Below are positions 10,464-17,930 of a DNA stretch of 23,673 nt, one piece after another; within the stretch, counting starts at the first letter, position 1; each line of letters starts with the position of its first letter. The translations under genes and the position numbers were made by a program. The stretch comes from a virus, in the IMG/VR virus record IMGVR_UViG_3300017759_000088, positions 1 through 23,673 of that record, one strand, 5' to 3'. Below the pieces are notes generated by a model. It was given only the letters and a program-made list of their open reading frames with translations. It did no database searches and had not been told where the DNA came from.

Positions 10464-12964
10464 CTGCATCGCCTAGTGCTGGGGAACAGCGCAAATTCCT
10501 AGCCAACACCATCAAGCCTGGTGGCGTTGCGGGTGTGCCTGAGAGCTACTACCGCAAGGCGTTGGATCTGAACCGTTTCAGCAATGGCGTTGCTAACAAG
10601 CTGCTGGAGTCTTACCGGCGGCAGATCGTCAAGGCGGTGCGGGAGCTGGAGCGCATCGACAAGATGCCCAGCAGCAAAAAGCCGCAGTTCAAGGCTGCAC
10701 GGATGCGGGCCCTGATCAAGCAAAACCTGGACGCCATGAAGAAGTGGTCTGGGCAGAGCATTAATGAGTTAATCCAACAGCTGGACGGTTTGGCTGATGT
10801 TGAGGTTGCGTTTGCCAGAGCTGAGCTTCAACGGGTAGTGCCTGCAGCGGTCAAGACCCAGGTGCGGACGGTCGAGGTCACTGAATCTTTTGCCAAGGCT
10901 GTGGTGAAAGCTGACCCACTGGATGTGGGCACCAACCTTTTGCAGGACAGCTTTGAGGAGGCGGTAAAGGGGCCAGGTTCAGTGATGAAGCTGACGGCAC
11001 GGCAGGGCGCTGTGATTCGGATGCCTGATGGCACCAGCATCGTCAAAGCATTTCGCGGTTTAGCTGAACGGCAAGGCGAGCTGTTCTCGCGTGCGGTGCT
11101 GGATGGCCTGCTCACAGGCGAGAGCACAGCGTCAATTGCTCGGTCTTTGTATGGAGAGCTGGGCTTCTCAACTGAGGCCCTAACTCCACGTCAGGTGGCA
11201 TTGGCCCAGCAGGGCAACGCCTGGAAGATGGCCAAGCATCAGGTGAGGACGTTGGTGAGGACCAGCGTCAATGCCACGTCAAACGCTGCGAGCTTGCAGG
11301 TTTATAAAGCCAACCCAAACCTGACGAAGAAGTACAGATGGATCGCCACGCTGGACAGCAACACCACGGCGATTTGCCGAAACCTGGATCAGAAGGAGTT
11401 CTTCTACGGCAAGGGGCCAACTCCAGCCAACCCACCACATTTCGGCTGCAGATCTACAACGGTGCCGGTGATTGATTACGCGGGCGCATCCAAGAAATTT
11501 GGGATTGATATTCCACCACCTAGCTCAAAGATTGGCTACCGCCCGACAAAAGAGGGCACGCCATCTAGTGCAGACCCCAAGGGTGGCCGGGTGCCTGTCG
11601 GGACTAGCGCAGCACAGCACCTGTACGACCTACGGGGCACAACTAAGGCGGGCAAGAAATCAAGGTTTAATGCCAGTCCTGCCCAGGCCCGGATGCTGAA
11701 CGGTGGCAAGGCAACGCCTGGGGCATTTGAGAAGGCGCGTTATTACAACCGCTTGGCTGATCGCTATGGCCCAGATGGTGCCATGAAACGGTTTATGCGT
11801 GAGGACGGCTCAGAGGTAAGCCTTAAGCAACTGCGTTCCCGTTATGGGGAGCCGGACAAGATCACAAAGAGCAAGAAAGCTGCGACCCCTAAAGCAAAAC
11901 CCACGACAAAAATTCTGACCAAGAATGAAAAGATCGCCAAACAGGTGATGCAGGATCCAGCTTTAAGAAGCGATAAGAAACGCATCGAGGCAATGGTTGA
12001 TAAAGGCGTGCCAAAGGGTACGGATTTTGTCGGCTTGATTGCTGATGCCAAGCAAAAGTCAGGGCTGAGTACCACTGAGAAGTTTGCAAAAGTCAAACCC
12101 AAACTCAAGCCAAAAACCAAAGCTGTAGCTAAGCCAAAGTCCAAGCCAATACCGAAGGTGGAAACGCCGACAGTTGATTTTGACGCTGAACTGGCCTCTG
12201 TAACAAAGGAATTAAAATTTTTGACACCTGAGCTGCTTAAGGCAAAGGTCGATCCTGGGGCGTTGAAAAAGACGAAAGAGTTGATCGCCAAGAAAAACAA
12301 ACTTCTGGCTGATAAAGCATCAAAACAAGCCAAGTCAGGGAAGGTCAGCGATGTTTCTTTCGAGCACCAAAGCAGGCTTTTCAAGGAATATGGCTTCAAA
12401 ACTGAGGCCGCTTTTGACGAAGCCAAACAAGGCATTCAAGATTGGACAAATATGGCTTACACCGGGTTGCGGAACGAGCAACTTAGTCGTGTGCCCACTA
12501 AAAACCTGACGGCGTATGAAGTCAGCAAGGTTGAACGTTGGAATAAAAAGAAAAAGCAAGGCGATGTTTTTTACGACTATGAAACGTTGGAAAAGAACTT
12601 GGATACGTTTGTTAAAAACGCGCCTAAGTATCAAGGCGAGGTTTTGCGAGGCAATGCGGTAAACAGTGTGGCCGACGCTGAGAGCATGATCAAGTCGGTT
12701 GCTAACGGACGCAGGACACCGACTTACGACAGTTGGACCACCAACTCAGATCAGGCCCAAAACTTCTTTGAGGATGGAGAGGTTGGCATCCTGTGGAAAA
12801 TGAAAAACAAAAACGGTGTGCCGATTGCAGCGCACTCAAGATTTCAAAAAGAAGCTGAAGTGCTTATGCCTAAAGGCAACCTCTACAACGTCCAAAACGT
12901 CAAGAAAACCTTGGTAGATGGCCAGACTGTTTTCGAGGTGACGTTGGATCAGGTCAGCCCTTGA
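10460..12964 (+). CDS. MuF-type head protein fused to a predicted ADP-ribosyltransferase
   Basis: This 834-aa protein has three parts. Residues 1-350 are a MuF head-morphogenesis domain, with the signature WIATLDSNTTAIC (Asp299, Cys306) and PPHFGCRSTTVPV (Cys330, Arg331). Residues about 390-630 are a long Lys/Pro-rich linker. Residues about 630-834 resemble R-S-E-class ADP-ribosyltransferases such as VIP2: Arg730 in GEVLRGNA, the S-x-T-like motif DSWTTNSDQAQNFF (Ser758, Thr760), and the ExE pair Glu798/Glu800 in QKEAEVLMPKGNLYNV. MuF proteins ride in the head and some carry C-terminal toxins, so this domain may be injected with the DNA and modify a host target, as T4 Alt does. GTG start at 10460 after GGAGGG. 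Domain calls are strong; delivery and target are inferred. Confidence 0.9.
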   Translation: MTASPSAGEQRKFLANTIKPGGVAGVPESYYRKALDLNRFSNGVANKLLESYRRQIVKAVRELERIDKMPSSKKPQFKAARMRALIKQNLDAMKKWSGQSINELIQQLDGLADVEVAFARAELQRVVPAAVKTQVRTVEVTESFAKAVVKADPLDVGTNLLQDSFEEAVKGPGSVMKLTARQGAVIRMPDGTSIVKAFRGLAERQGELFSRAVLDGLLTGESTASIARSLYGELGFSTEALTPRQVALAQQGNAWKMAKHQVRTLVRTSVNATSNAASLQVYKANPNLTKKYRWIATLDSNTTAICRNLDQKEFFYGKGPTPANPPHFGCRSTTVPVIDYAGASKKFGIDIPPPSSKIGYRPTKEGTPSSADPKGGRVPVGTSAAQHLYDLRGTTKAGKKSRFNASPAQARMLNGGKATPGAFEKARYYNRLADRYGPDGAMKRFMREDGSEVSLKQLRSRYGEPDKITKSKKAATPKAKPTTKILTKNEKIAKQVMQDPALRSDKKRIEAMVDKGVPKGTDFVGLIADAKQKSGLSTTEKFAKVKPKLKPKTKAVAKPKSKPIPKVETPTVDFDAELASVTKELKFLTPELLKAKVDPGALKKTKELIAKKNKLLADKASKQAKSGKVSDVSFEHQSRLFKEYGFKTEAAFDEAKQGIQDWTNMAYTGLRNEQLSRVPTKNLTAYEVSKVERWNKKKKQGDVFYDYETLEKNLDTFVKNAPKYQGEVLRGNAVNSVADAESMIKSVANGRRTPTYDSWTTNSDQAQNFFEDGEVGILWKMKNKNGVPIAAHSRFQKEAEVLMPKGNLYNVQNVKKTLVDGQTVFEVTLDQVSP

Positions 12965-13151
12965 CCTCTTCCTCGTATTTGAAACCAAACTCAAGTGCCA
13001 AGGCATCCATAAACCCGTCCTGCCCTGGGCCAACTTGCTTGCCATTGGCATTTGTCACGGTGCCAACCTCGTCGGCCCGTGAATCGTCATAGCCAAAACG
13101 CTGTGCGCGTTCTTTGGCTTGTTTCTTGCTGCTGTAGTCCTGTGTTGCCAT
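12954..13151 (-). CDS. Reverse-strand small gene inside the head operon (65 aa)
   Basis: Reading leftward from an ATG at 13151 gives a 65-aa protein, MATQDYSSKKQAKERAQRFG and following, with an acidic C-terminus (ALEFGFKYEEEVKG). It looks folded and protein-like, and overlaps the end of the convergent MuF gene by 11 bases. A weak GAGG precedes the ATG by two bases. A consensus TTGACA box (13231-13226) lies 75 bases upstream, but the -10 is poor. The frame is also open back to a GTG at 13253 (99 aa). A gene against the operon's direction is typical of a separately regulated accessory gene (moron). No family recognised. Confidence 0.55.
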   Translation of the reverse strand: MATQDYSSKKQAKERAQRFGYDDSRADEVGTVTNANGKQVGPGQDGFMDALALEFGFKYEEEVKG

Positions 13152-13241
13152 GGCCTCAAGGTAGCACTGCAATCTAAATCGGCTTTTGATGAATAATTTT
13201 TGATCGTTAGATACAGTTAAGAAGCTGTCAAAGCCTGCCCC

Positions 13242-13364
13242 ATGCAACTCCACAGCAAGTTTCAGTTCAAACCGACCACAGAAGAGGCCCCGGCCTGCCC
13301 CCCGAAAAAGCCCGCTGCCAAGAAAAAAGCAGCTAAAACAGAAGCATCCAAGGAGAACAGCTGA
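13242..13364 (+). CDS. Small Lys/Ala/Pro-rich protein (40 aa)
   Basis: Reads MQLHSKFQFKPTTEEAPACP followed by a Lys/Ala-rich tail (PKKPAAKKKAAKTEASKENS). It is strongly basic and probably disordered, like histone-tail or nucleoid peptides. Its TGA overlaps the next ATG (TGATG), and that gene in turn overlaps the following one, which argues that this short frame is translated. It may bind DNA or RNA in the prohead or host; function is not known. Confidence 0.5.
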   Translation: MQLHSKFQFKPTTEEAPACPPKKPAAKKKAAKTEASKENS

Positions 13365-13441
13365 TGCCTAGTTACAAAGGCCCCATGAAGCCCCAGAAAC
13401 CTGCGGGCAAAAAGAAAAAGAAAGGAGGCAAGAAAAAGTGA
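13364..13441 (+). CDS. Tiny poly-lysine protein (25 aa)
   Basis: Reads MPSYKGPMKPQKPAG and then ten residues that are all Lys or Gly (eight Lys, two Gly). Ten of 25 residues are Lys. The start overlaps the previous stop (TGATG) and the stop overlaps the next start (GTGA), so the three genes form a tight chain. It is too small to assign; strong positive charge suggests nucleic-acid binding. A non-coding explanation is possible, but the double overlap favours a gene. Confidence 0.45.
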   Translation: MPSYKGPMKPQKPAGKKKKKGGKKK

Positions 13442-13671
13442 GGGAAGGTTCTCGCGTTGCTTGGTCCTATGGAGGGGCCAAAACCACAGGAGTGGTTCAA
13501 AGCTTTGCCAAATCCAATCGCGTGTCAATTAAGACCCGCAGTGGTGGCACTGTCACCAGGGTTGGCTCTGCTGATGATCCGATTGTGCGGATCAAGTCAG
13601 ACGTGACTGGCAACACTGTTCTGAAAAGGCGGTCAGAGCTGAGCACTGCTAAGAAGGCCAAAAAGAAATAG
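13438..13671 (+). CDS. TUDOR-like DUF2945 (HVA1-type) protein (77 aa)
   Basis: This 77-aa protein resembles the small SH3-like 'hypervirulence-associated TUDOR' domain: GSRVAWSYGGAKTTGVVQSF early, and SADDPIVRIKSDVTGNTVLK then RRSELS late, with the family's conserved G-x-x-V-x-W, DDP and SEL landmarks. The C-terminus is Lys-rich (KKAKKK). Start is GTG at 13438, overlapping the previous stop (GTGA), with GGAGG upstream. These domains are found as stand-alone bacterial and phage proteins of uncertain role. Family call moderate to good; function unknown. Confidence 0.7.
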   Translation: MREGSRVAWSYGGAKTTGVVQSFAKSNRVSIKTRSGGTVTRVGSADDPIVRIKSDVTGNTVLKRRSELSTAKKAKKK

Positions 13672-13673
13672 CC

Positions 13674-13955
13674 ATGGCTAAGGCCATTGACAAAGGAGGC
13701 CACCGTTTTGAGGGCCTCAACAAGCCGATCATGACCCCAAGGCACCCCAAATATGCGGCTGCTGTTGTGGCCAGCGTGGATGGCAAACAAAAGCTAATTC
13801 GATTCGGACTACAGGGCGCTGATCGTTTCCCCAAGCGTGACGGCGAGAGCAAAGCCGACGCAGAGAAACGCAGCAACTGGAAGAAACGTCATTCCCAGAA
13901 CATCAAACGTGGCCCAATTTCTGGCGCTTACTGGGCGAACAAGTTTCTTTGGTAG
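13674..13955 (+). CDS. Conserved phage protein with LIRFG...AYWA pattern (93 aa)
   Basis: This 93-aa basic protein has a sequence pattern I recognise from uncharacterised proteins in many phages: LNKPIMTPRHPKYAAAVVAS, KQKLIRFGLQGADRFPKRDG, then KRHSQNIKRGPISGAYWANK and a final Leu-Trp. Function is unknown. Position just before the scaffold and capsid genes is compatible with a structural or assembly role. It starts three bases after the previous stop with an ATG in GCCATGG; no strong Shine-Dalgarno site is visible. Confidence 0.75.
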   Translation: MAKAIDKGGHRFEGLNKPIMTPRHPKYAAAVVASVDGKQKLIRFGLQGADRFPKRDGESKADAEKRSNWKKRHSQNIKRGPISGAYWANKFLW

Positions 13956-13990
13956 TACATTTGGGCTGCAATTAACCTTACGGGTTATTT

Positions 13991-14692
13991 ATGTCTGAAG
14001 ATCAACTGCAAGAGGCTACGCCTACAGCAGACACTAATGAATTGGATCTGCTTAAAAGCAGTGTCGAAGCATTAGAACGCAAAAATCACGAGCTGATTGG
14101 TAAATTAAAAAAATCCAAATCAGTGCCTGAAGGCATCGATGTCCAAGAGTTGATGGACTTCAAGGCAAAAGCAGAGCAAGAACAACTGGAATCAAAGGGC
14201 AAATACAGCGAAGCACTGCAAGCCAGAGAGCATCAGTTCCGCGAAAACAGCACCAAAAAAGATGAACGCATCGCAGAGCTGGAGGCCCGTGTACGTGACC
14301 TTGAGCTGACTGCGCCTGCGGTTAGCGCCTTGTCAGACGTTGTGCATGACCCTGATTTAGTCATGCGGAACTATTTGAAGGATAAGGAAATCCAGCAGGG
14401 CAACAATGGCCCGGTGATGGTTGATGGCTATGAGCGAATTCCTGTCGCTGACTGGGCTCGCAACAACGTGCCGGAATGGGTGCAGAAGGTTCCTAAACCC
14501 CAGGGCGGTGGCGCACCTGCAGCGCGTAGTGCATCGAGCGGGGGTCTAGATCCTGATTTGCTGCGTGACTTGACCGTTGGCGGCATTAATCGCGGCATCA
14601 ACATGTCAGCCCTGGGTGAAATTATTAGAAAGCACCCTGAAAATTGGCAGAATTACAAAGCTGAAGCGGAAAGACGTTTGCGCGAGCGTTAA
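13991..14692 (+). CDS. Probable capsid scaffolding protein
   Basis: This 233-aa protein lies directly before the major capsid gene. The first 110 residues are a charged coiled coil (LDLLKSSVEALERKNHELIG, then KKDERIAELEARVRDLELTA). The middle is Pro/Gly/Ala-rich (KPQGGGAPAARSASSGG), and the C-terminus is helical and basic (EIIRKHPENWQNYKAEAERR), as in scaffolds whose C-terminus contacts the capsid protein. No protease motif is seen. Length, composition and position are all typical of head scaffolds. The preceding 35 bp are noncoding; no strong ribosome-binding site. Confidence 0.75.
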   Translation: MSEDQLQEATPTADTNELDLLKSSVEALERKNHELIGKLKKSKSVPEGIDVQELMDFKAKAEQEQLESKGKYSEALQAREHQFRENSTKKDERIAELEARVRDLELTAPAVSALSDVVHDPDLVMRNYLKDKEIQQGNNGPVMVDGYERIPVADWARNNVPEWVQKVPKPQGGGAPAARSASSGGLDPDLLRDLTVGGINRGINMSALGEIIRKHPENWQNYKAEAERRLRER

Positions 14693-14765
14693 TATGAATC
14701 AACTGGCAACGCTACGCCGAGCCAATCGGGTTACGCCCACACCGTAAACACTACTTCAGGAGATC

Positions 14766-15794
14766 ATGGCCACCCTTCGGTCAGACTTGATCATCCCCGA
14801 GGTATTTAGCCCTTACGTCATCGAGGAATCGACCCGTTCCGACGCATTTTTGCAGTCGGGTGTGGTGCAACCGATGGCCGAGCTGAATACTTCCGGCGAT
14901 GGCAGCGGAGACTTTGTTTCCGTGCCTTTCTATAAGGCAAACCTTTCTGGCGACTTTGAGGTGCTGACCGACAGCACGTCATTGACACCAGGCAAAATCG
15001 AGGCAGATCGTCAGATCGGCGTATTGCTTCGTAGAGGCAGGGCTTTTGAGGCAAGAGACCTTGCGGCATTGGCATCTGGCTCTGACCCGATTGGAGCGAT
15101 TGGCCAGAAAATGGCCCGCTATGTAAACCACCAAAAGCAGAAGGATCTTGTTTCCTGCCTGTCTGGTGTCTTTGGCTCGCTGAATAACAACTCTTCCAGC
15201 AGCGCCTTCTTTGGCCTGTCCTTGGATTCTGAGTCTGGTGATTCACCGACCTCATTGACACCTGGCCACGTCGCACGCGCCAAAAATCTTTTGGGCGACC
15301 AAGGCGACAAGTTGGCCGCTGTGGTCATGCACAGCGCGACTTATTACGAGCTTGTCGAAAGGCGTGCCGTGGATTTTGTCGCGGCAGCTGATACCACTGC
15401 AGGCGCAACCGCAAGCGGTGGTTCGCTTGAGGGTGCCTTTGGCAACCCCACTGTCCCGGTCTTCATGGGAATGCGGGTTGTGGTCAGCGATGACGTGCAA
15501 ACCACAGGTAGCGGCGCTTCTACGGAATACGCCGTTTACTTCATGACCCAGGGCGCTGTCGGCGGTTCTGAGGTCACTGCGCTCAGGACCGAAACTGATC
15601 GTGACATATTAAGTTTGTCAGACGCGCTTGCAATTTCGCTCGGGTACTGCTACCACCCGATCGGTGCTAAGTGGGGCGTGACCACGGTCAACCCGACTCG
15701 CGCTCAGCTGGAAACCGTGGGTAACTGGTCGAAGGTGTACGAAACCAAGAACATTGGTATCGTCCGCGCGACAGTTATTAGCTCCCTTGATTAA
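14766..15794 (+). CDS. Major capsid protein (SPP1 gp13-like, HK97 fold)
   Basis: This 342-aa protein matches SPP1 gp13-type capsid proteins at several places: IPEVFSPYVIEESTRSDAFL at the N-terminus, VLLRRGRAFEARDLAALASG then SDPIGAIGQKMARYV, AAVVMHSATYYELV, and NWSKVYETKNIGIVR at the C-terminus. It should form the icosahedral shell. Length is normal, and no N-terminal delta domain is present, consistent with a separate scaffold encoded just upstream. AGGAG lies 3 bases before the ATG, as expected of a highly expressed gene. The 73-bp gap before it shows no gene. Confidence 0.92.
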   Translation: MATLRSDLIIPEVFSPYVIEESTRSDAFLQSGVVQPMAELNTSGDGSGDFVSVPFYKANLSGDFEVLTDSTSLTPGKIEADRQIGVLLRRGRAFEARDLAALASGSDPIGAIGQKMARYVNHQKQKDLVSCLSGVFGSLNNNSSSSAFFGLSLDSESGDSPTSLTPGHVARAKNLLGDQGDKLAAVVMHSATYYELVERRAVDFVAAADTTAGATASGGSLEGAFGNPTVPVFMGMRVVVSDDVQTTGSGASTEYAVYFMTQGAVGGSEVTALRTETDRDILSLSDALAISLGYCYHPIGAKWGVTTVNPTRAQLETVGNWSKVYETKNIGIVRATVISSLD

Positions 15795-15812
15795 CCCAGG
15801 AGGTAACTAACC

Positions 15813-16178
15813 ATGGCATCCATTTTTGAGGCAACAGCGGGCAAACTTATTGGCCCGACTACTGGCGGCACTGTGACCCAGGCCAGCAACAAGACGACCG
15901 GCGTAACGATTAACGCTGCATCCGGTCAAATCACCATGAACGGCGCTGCCCTTGGTGCAGGCGCTGAAGCCACTTTTGCTGTGACCAACAGCGAGGTGGC
16001 CGCAACAGATGTTGTCGTTGCTGTTCACGGCTCTGCCGGAACTGCTGGCAGCTATTTGGTGCAGGCAAGCACGATGGCGGCAGGTTCTTTCAACCTGACC
16101 GTTTCAAACGTGTCTGCTGGCTCGCTGTCAGAGGCGATCGTCATCAACTTTGTTGCGCTTAAGGGCGCTTCTAGCTGA
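15813..16178 (+). CDS. Probable head decoration protein
   Basis: This 121-aa protein is rich in Ala, Gly, Thr, Val and Ser and is predicted all-beta (GGTVTQASNKTTGVTINAAS, then GQITMNGAALGAGAEATFAV, then TNSEVAATDVVVAVHGSAGT). I recognise this kind of sequence from proteins encoded directly after capsid genes in many phages. A strong AGGAGGT lies 8 bases before the ATG, as for abundant virion proteins. Binding to the shell is inferred from position and expression signal; it could instead be a fibre-like or other surface protein. Confidence 0.65.
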   Translation: MASIFEATAGKLIGPTTGGTVTQASNKTTGVTINAASGQITMNGAALGAGAEATFAVTNSEVAATDVVVAVHGSAGTAGSYLVQASTMAAGSFNLTVSNVSAGSLSEAIVINFVALKGASS

Positions 16179-16354
16179 TGGCTTTGTTCGCTTTCAAGCG
16201 ACTTAGGGAACAGCAGGCTGCCGCGCAAGCGGTGGCCTCTGCCCCTGCTAAGACTGAACCCAAGACCACCACCCGCAAGGCCAATGGCAGTAACAATCGT
16301 CGCAACAGCGGGCGGGGCAAGCTCGAACAGCTACATGACGCTGGCGGAAGCTGA
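16178..16354 (+). CDS. Small basic protein overlapping the next gene (58 aa)
   Basis: Starts at the TGATG junction with the preceding gene and reads MALFAFKRLREQQAAAQAVA, then a Lys/Thr/Asn/Arg-rich stretch (TTTRKANGSNNRRNSGRGK), ending HDAGGS. It is basic and probably largely disordered. The last 71 bases overlap the next gene in another frame. Short proteins with this MALF-x-FKRLR-like start occur after capsid genes in other phages, as far as I recall, which with the tight junction supports a gene. Function unknown. Confidence 0.5.
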   Translation: MALFAFKRLREQQAAAQAVASAPAKTEPKTTTRKANGSNNRRNSGRGKLEQLHDAGGS

Positions 16355-16844
16355 TGCCTACGTTGACGCCATGGTGCTGGGCACTGATGCGAACAAGTGG
16401 GGCTCAGGCAACGCTGATAGTCGCAACCGTGCGCTGACAGCTGCCACACAACGGCTTGACCGCGAAAGATTTCTAGGGGCCAAGGCAACCGACACGCAGG
16501 CGCTTGAGTGGCCGCGTACAGGTGTCAGAAAGCCTTCGACGTATATCAATACTTACGCAACGGGATTTCCGTTTCGTATCGCCGACGATTTCTTCACCGA
16601 TACAGAGATTCCGTCGCAGATTAAACACGCTCAGATTGAGCTAGCGGTTTACCTGCACAGCAACAAAGACGGCATCAGCCTGGGCGGCCTTGAGGACTTC
16701 AAGAGCATTCAGGTGGGCAGCATTTCGGTCGTGCCTGATAAGACCGGCTCAGTGGGAGCTGATCGCGTGCCGCCCATGTTTGAAAGATATCTCCACAGCC
16801 TTAGAATTAGTGGACCAGGCAACATTTCTGTCAAACGGAGCTGA
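16284..16844 (+). CDS. Head-tail connector (adaptor) protein, DnaT-like fold
   Basis: This 186-aa protein belongs to the adaptor-type family annotated as DnaT-like or gp6/gp15-like. Landmarks are TIVATAGGASSNSYMTLAEA, ALTAATQRLDRERFLGAKAT, LEWPRTGV, and IPSQIKHAQIELAVYLHSNK, in the order typical of these helical ring proteins that dock under the portal. The ATG at 16284 is needed to keep the conserved N-terminal strand, so the 71-base overlap with the preceding small gene appears real. It starts the connector block. Confidence 0.8.
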   Translation: MAVTIVATAGGASSNSYMTLAEADAYVDAMVLGTDANKWGSGNADSRNRALTAATQRLDRERFLGAKATDTQALEWPRTGVRKPSTYINTYATGFPFRIADDFFTDTEIPSQIKHAQIELAVYLHSNKDGISLGGLEDFKSIQVGSISVVPDKTGSVGADRVPPMFERYLHSLRISGPGNISVKRS

Positions 16845-16846
16845 TT

Positions 16847-17092
16847 ATGGGCTATGGATACACGTCGGCCAAGGCCACGATCATCACAAACACAGCCGCG
16901 CACACCGGCAAGTTTTTCAAGATCATGGCGCTTGAAGATTCTGTAATCGCGTCGATGACAGCCACCAACATCACAGAAAACGGCTCAGCTACTAAAGAGG
17001 CGATTGAGTTTGATACAGCCGCCTGTATTGAGGGGCTGATTATCACCAGCATCACCCTTACAAGCGGCACCATCATTGCTTACGAGGCTTAA
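16847..17092 (+). CDS. Small beta-rich protein in the connector block (81 aa)
   Basis: This 81-aa protein is rich in Thr, Ala and Ile (KATIITNTAAHTGKFFKIMA, then SMTATNITENGSATKEAIEF) and is predicted all-beta. It resembles small phage proteins found near capsid and connector genes that have no assigned role. The TAA shares its last base with the ATG of the stopper gene (TAATG), so it is translated within the operon. It may be a minor virion component. Confidence 0.65.
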   Translation: MGYGYTSAKATIITNTAAHTGKFFKIMALEDSVIASMTATNITENGSATKEAIEFDTAACIEGLIITSITLTSGTIIAYEA

Positions 17093-17454
17093 TGGCACTT
17101 GGCGACATCCTGGCGGCAAAGCTGGCCCCGATTATCGGGGGAACGGTTCTTGGCGGTGATGTCACGATTCGCTTTGTGACTGGTGGCAGTTACAACGCCA
17201 CGACGGGCACGGTTACAGAGTCTGAATCAGACACAGCAATCAAAGGTGTTGTCAGTGAAGTGGCGCTCCGTGAGGCCAATGAGCTGATTCAAGCGGGTGA
17301 CAAAAAGCTCACCATTTCGGCGGCAGATGTGGCTAGCGCACCGGAGACCAAAGACCGCGTGGTGATCAGCAGCATTGTTTATCAGATCGTCCAGGTGGAC
17401 AAGCAAGAGTTGAATGGTGTGGACATCGCCTTCGACCTTTATTTGAGGGCCTAA
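17092..17454 (+). CDS. Probable head-closure (stopper) protein
   Basis: This 120-aa protein is mostly beta (GGDVTIRFVTGGSYNATTGT, then VVSEVALREANELIQAGDKK, then VVISSIVYQIVQVDKQELNG), with the pattern of stopper or head-closure proteins of the SPP1 gp16 / Phage_H_T_join type: a strand-rich body, an 'IQAGDKKL' turn and a C-terminal strand describing the redefined interface. It lies exactly where the stopper is expected, between adaptor and tail-completion genes. It starts at the TAATG junction. Confidence 0.7.
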   Translation: MALGDILAAKLAPIIGGTVLGGDVTIRFVTGGSYNATTGTVTESESDTAIKGVVSEVALREANELIQAGDKKLTISAADVASAPETKDRVVISSIVYQIVQVDKQELNGVDIAFDLYLRA

Positions 17455-17456
17455 CG

Positions 17457-17930
17457 ATGGCAAAGCAGATTGGTTTTGATCAAGTTGACGACTACTTAAA
17501 CCGGCTGGGGGACTTCTTCGCGCAAAGCACAGTGTTTGAAGCCGACAAATTGTTAAAAAAAGCAACGCCAACGCAAACCGGCAGATTGCGAGCAAGTTGG
17601 CAGATCGGTGAAAACGCCATAAGTCGCGACTCAGAACCACCTGGTGAATACTCGGCGGCTCAAGGAGGCAGCATCCCTCAAGCAAAGGGCATTAACTACC
17701 AACCAGGCACTGAAACAATCGGCAACGTTTACAACGTTCACAACGCCGTGGAATATGCCGAACCGATTTGCATGGGCACCGGCCTGCCACCTTCATGGGG
17801 CAACGACTTCAAGACCACCCAGGGCACGGTTGCGGGTTTCCCCGAAATGATCACAAAAGAATTACAAGTTGATTCGCAGAGGCGTTTCAACGATGCTGTT
17901 AAAGATGCTCAAAGAAAAGGGAGAATCTGA
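17457..17930 (+). CDS. HK97 gp10-like tail-completion protein
   Basis: This 157-aa protein carries the recognisable core of the HK97-gp10 family: KATPTQTGRLRASWQIGEN, then NVHNAVEYAEPICMGTG, where the 'TGRLR-S' and 'N...YA' landmarks are conserved. Members sit at the neck, joining tail to head. The C-terminus is basic (RRFNDAVKDAQRKGRI). Its TGA overlaps the next ATG (ATGA). Confidence 0.82.
   Translation: MAKQIGFDQVDDYLNRLGDFFAQSTVFEADKLLKKATPTQTGRLRASWQIGENAISRDSEPPGEYSAAQGGSIPQAKGINYQPGTETIGNVYNVHNAVEYAEPICMGTGLPPSWGNDFKTTQGTVAGFPEMITKELQVDSQRRFNDAVKDAQRKGRI

Noticed and set aside
11842-12435. 197-aa leftward frame inside the MuF-ART gene
   Set aside because: It is opposite the Lys/Pro-rich linker, whose codons give a hydrophobic Phe/Leu/Ser pattern on the other strand; no start signal.
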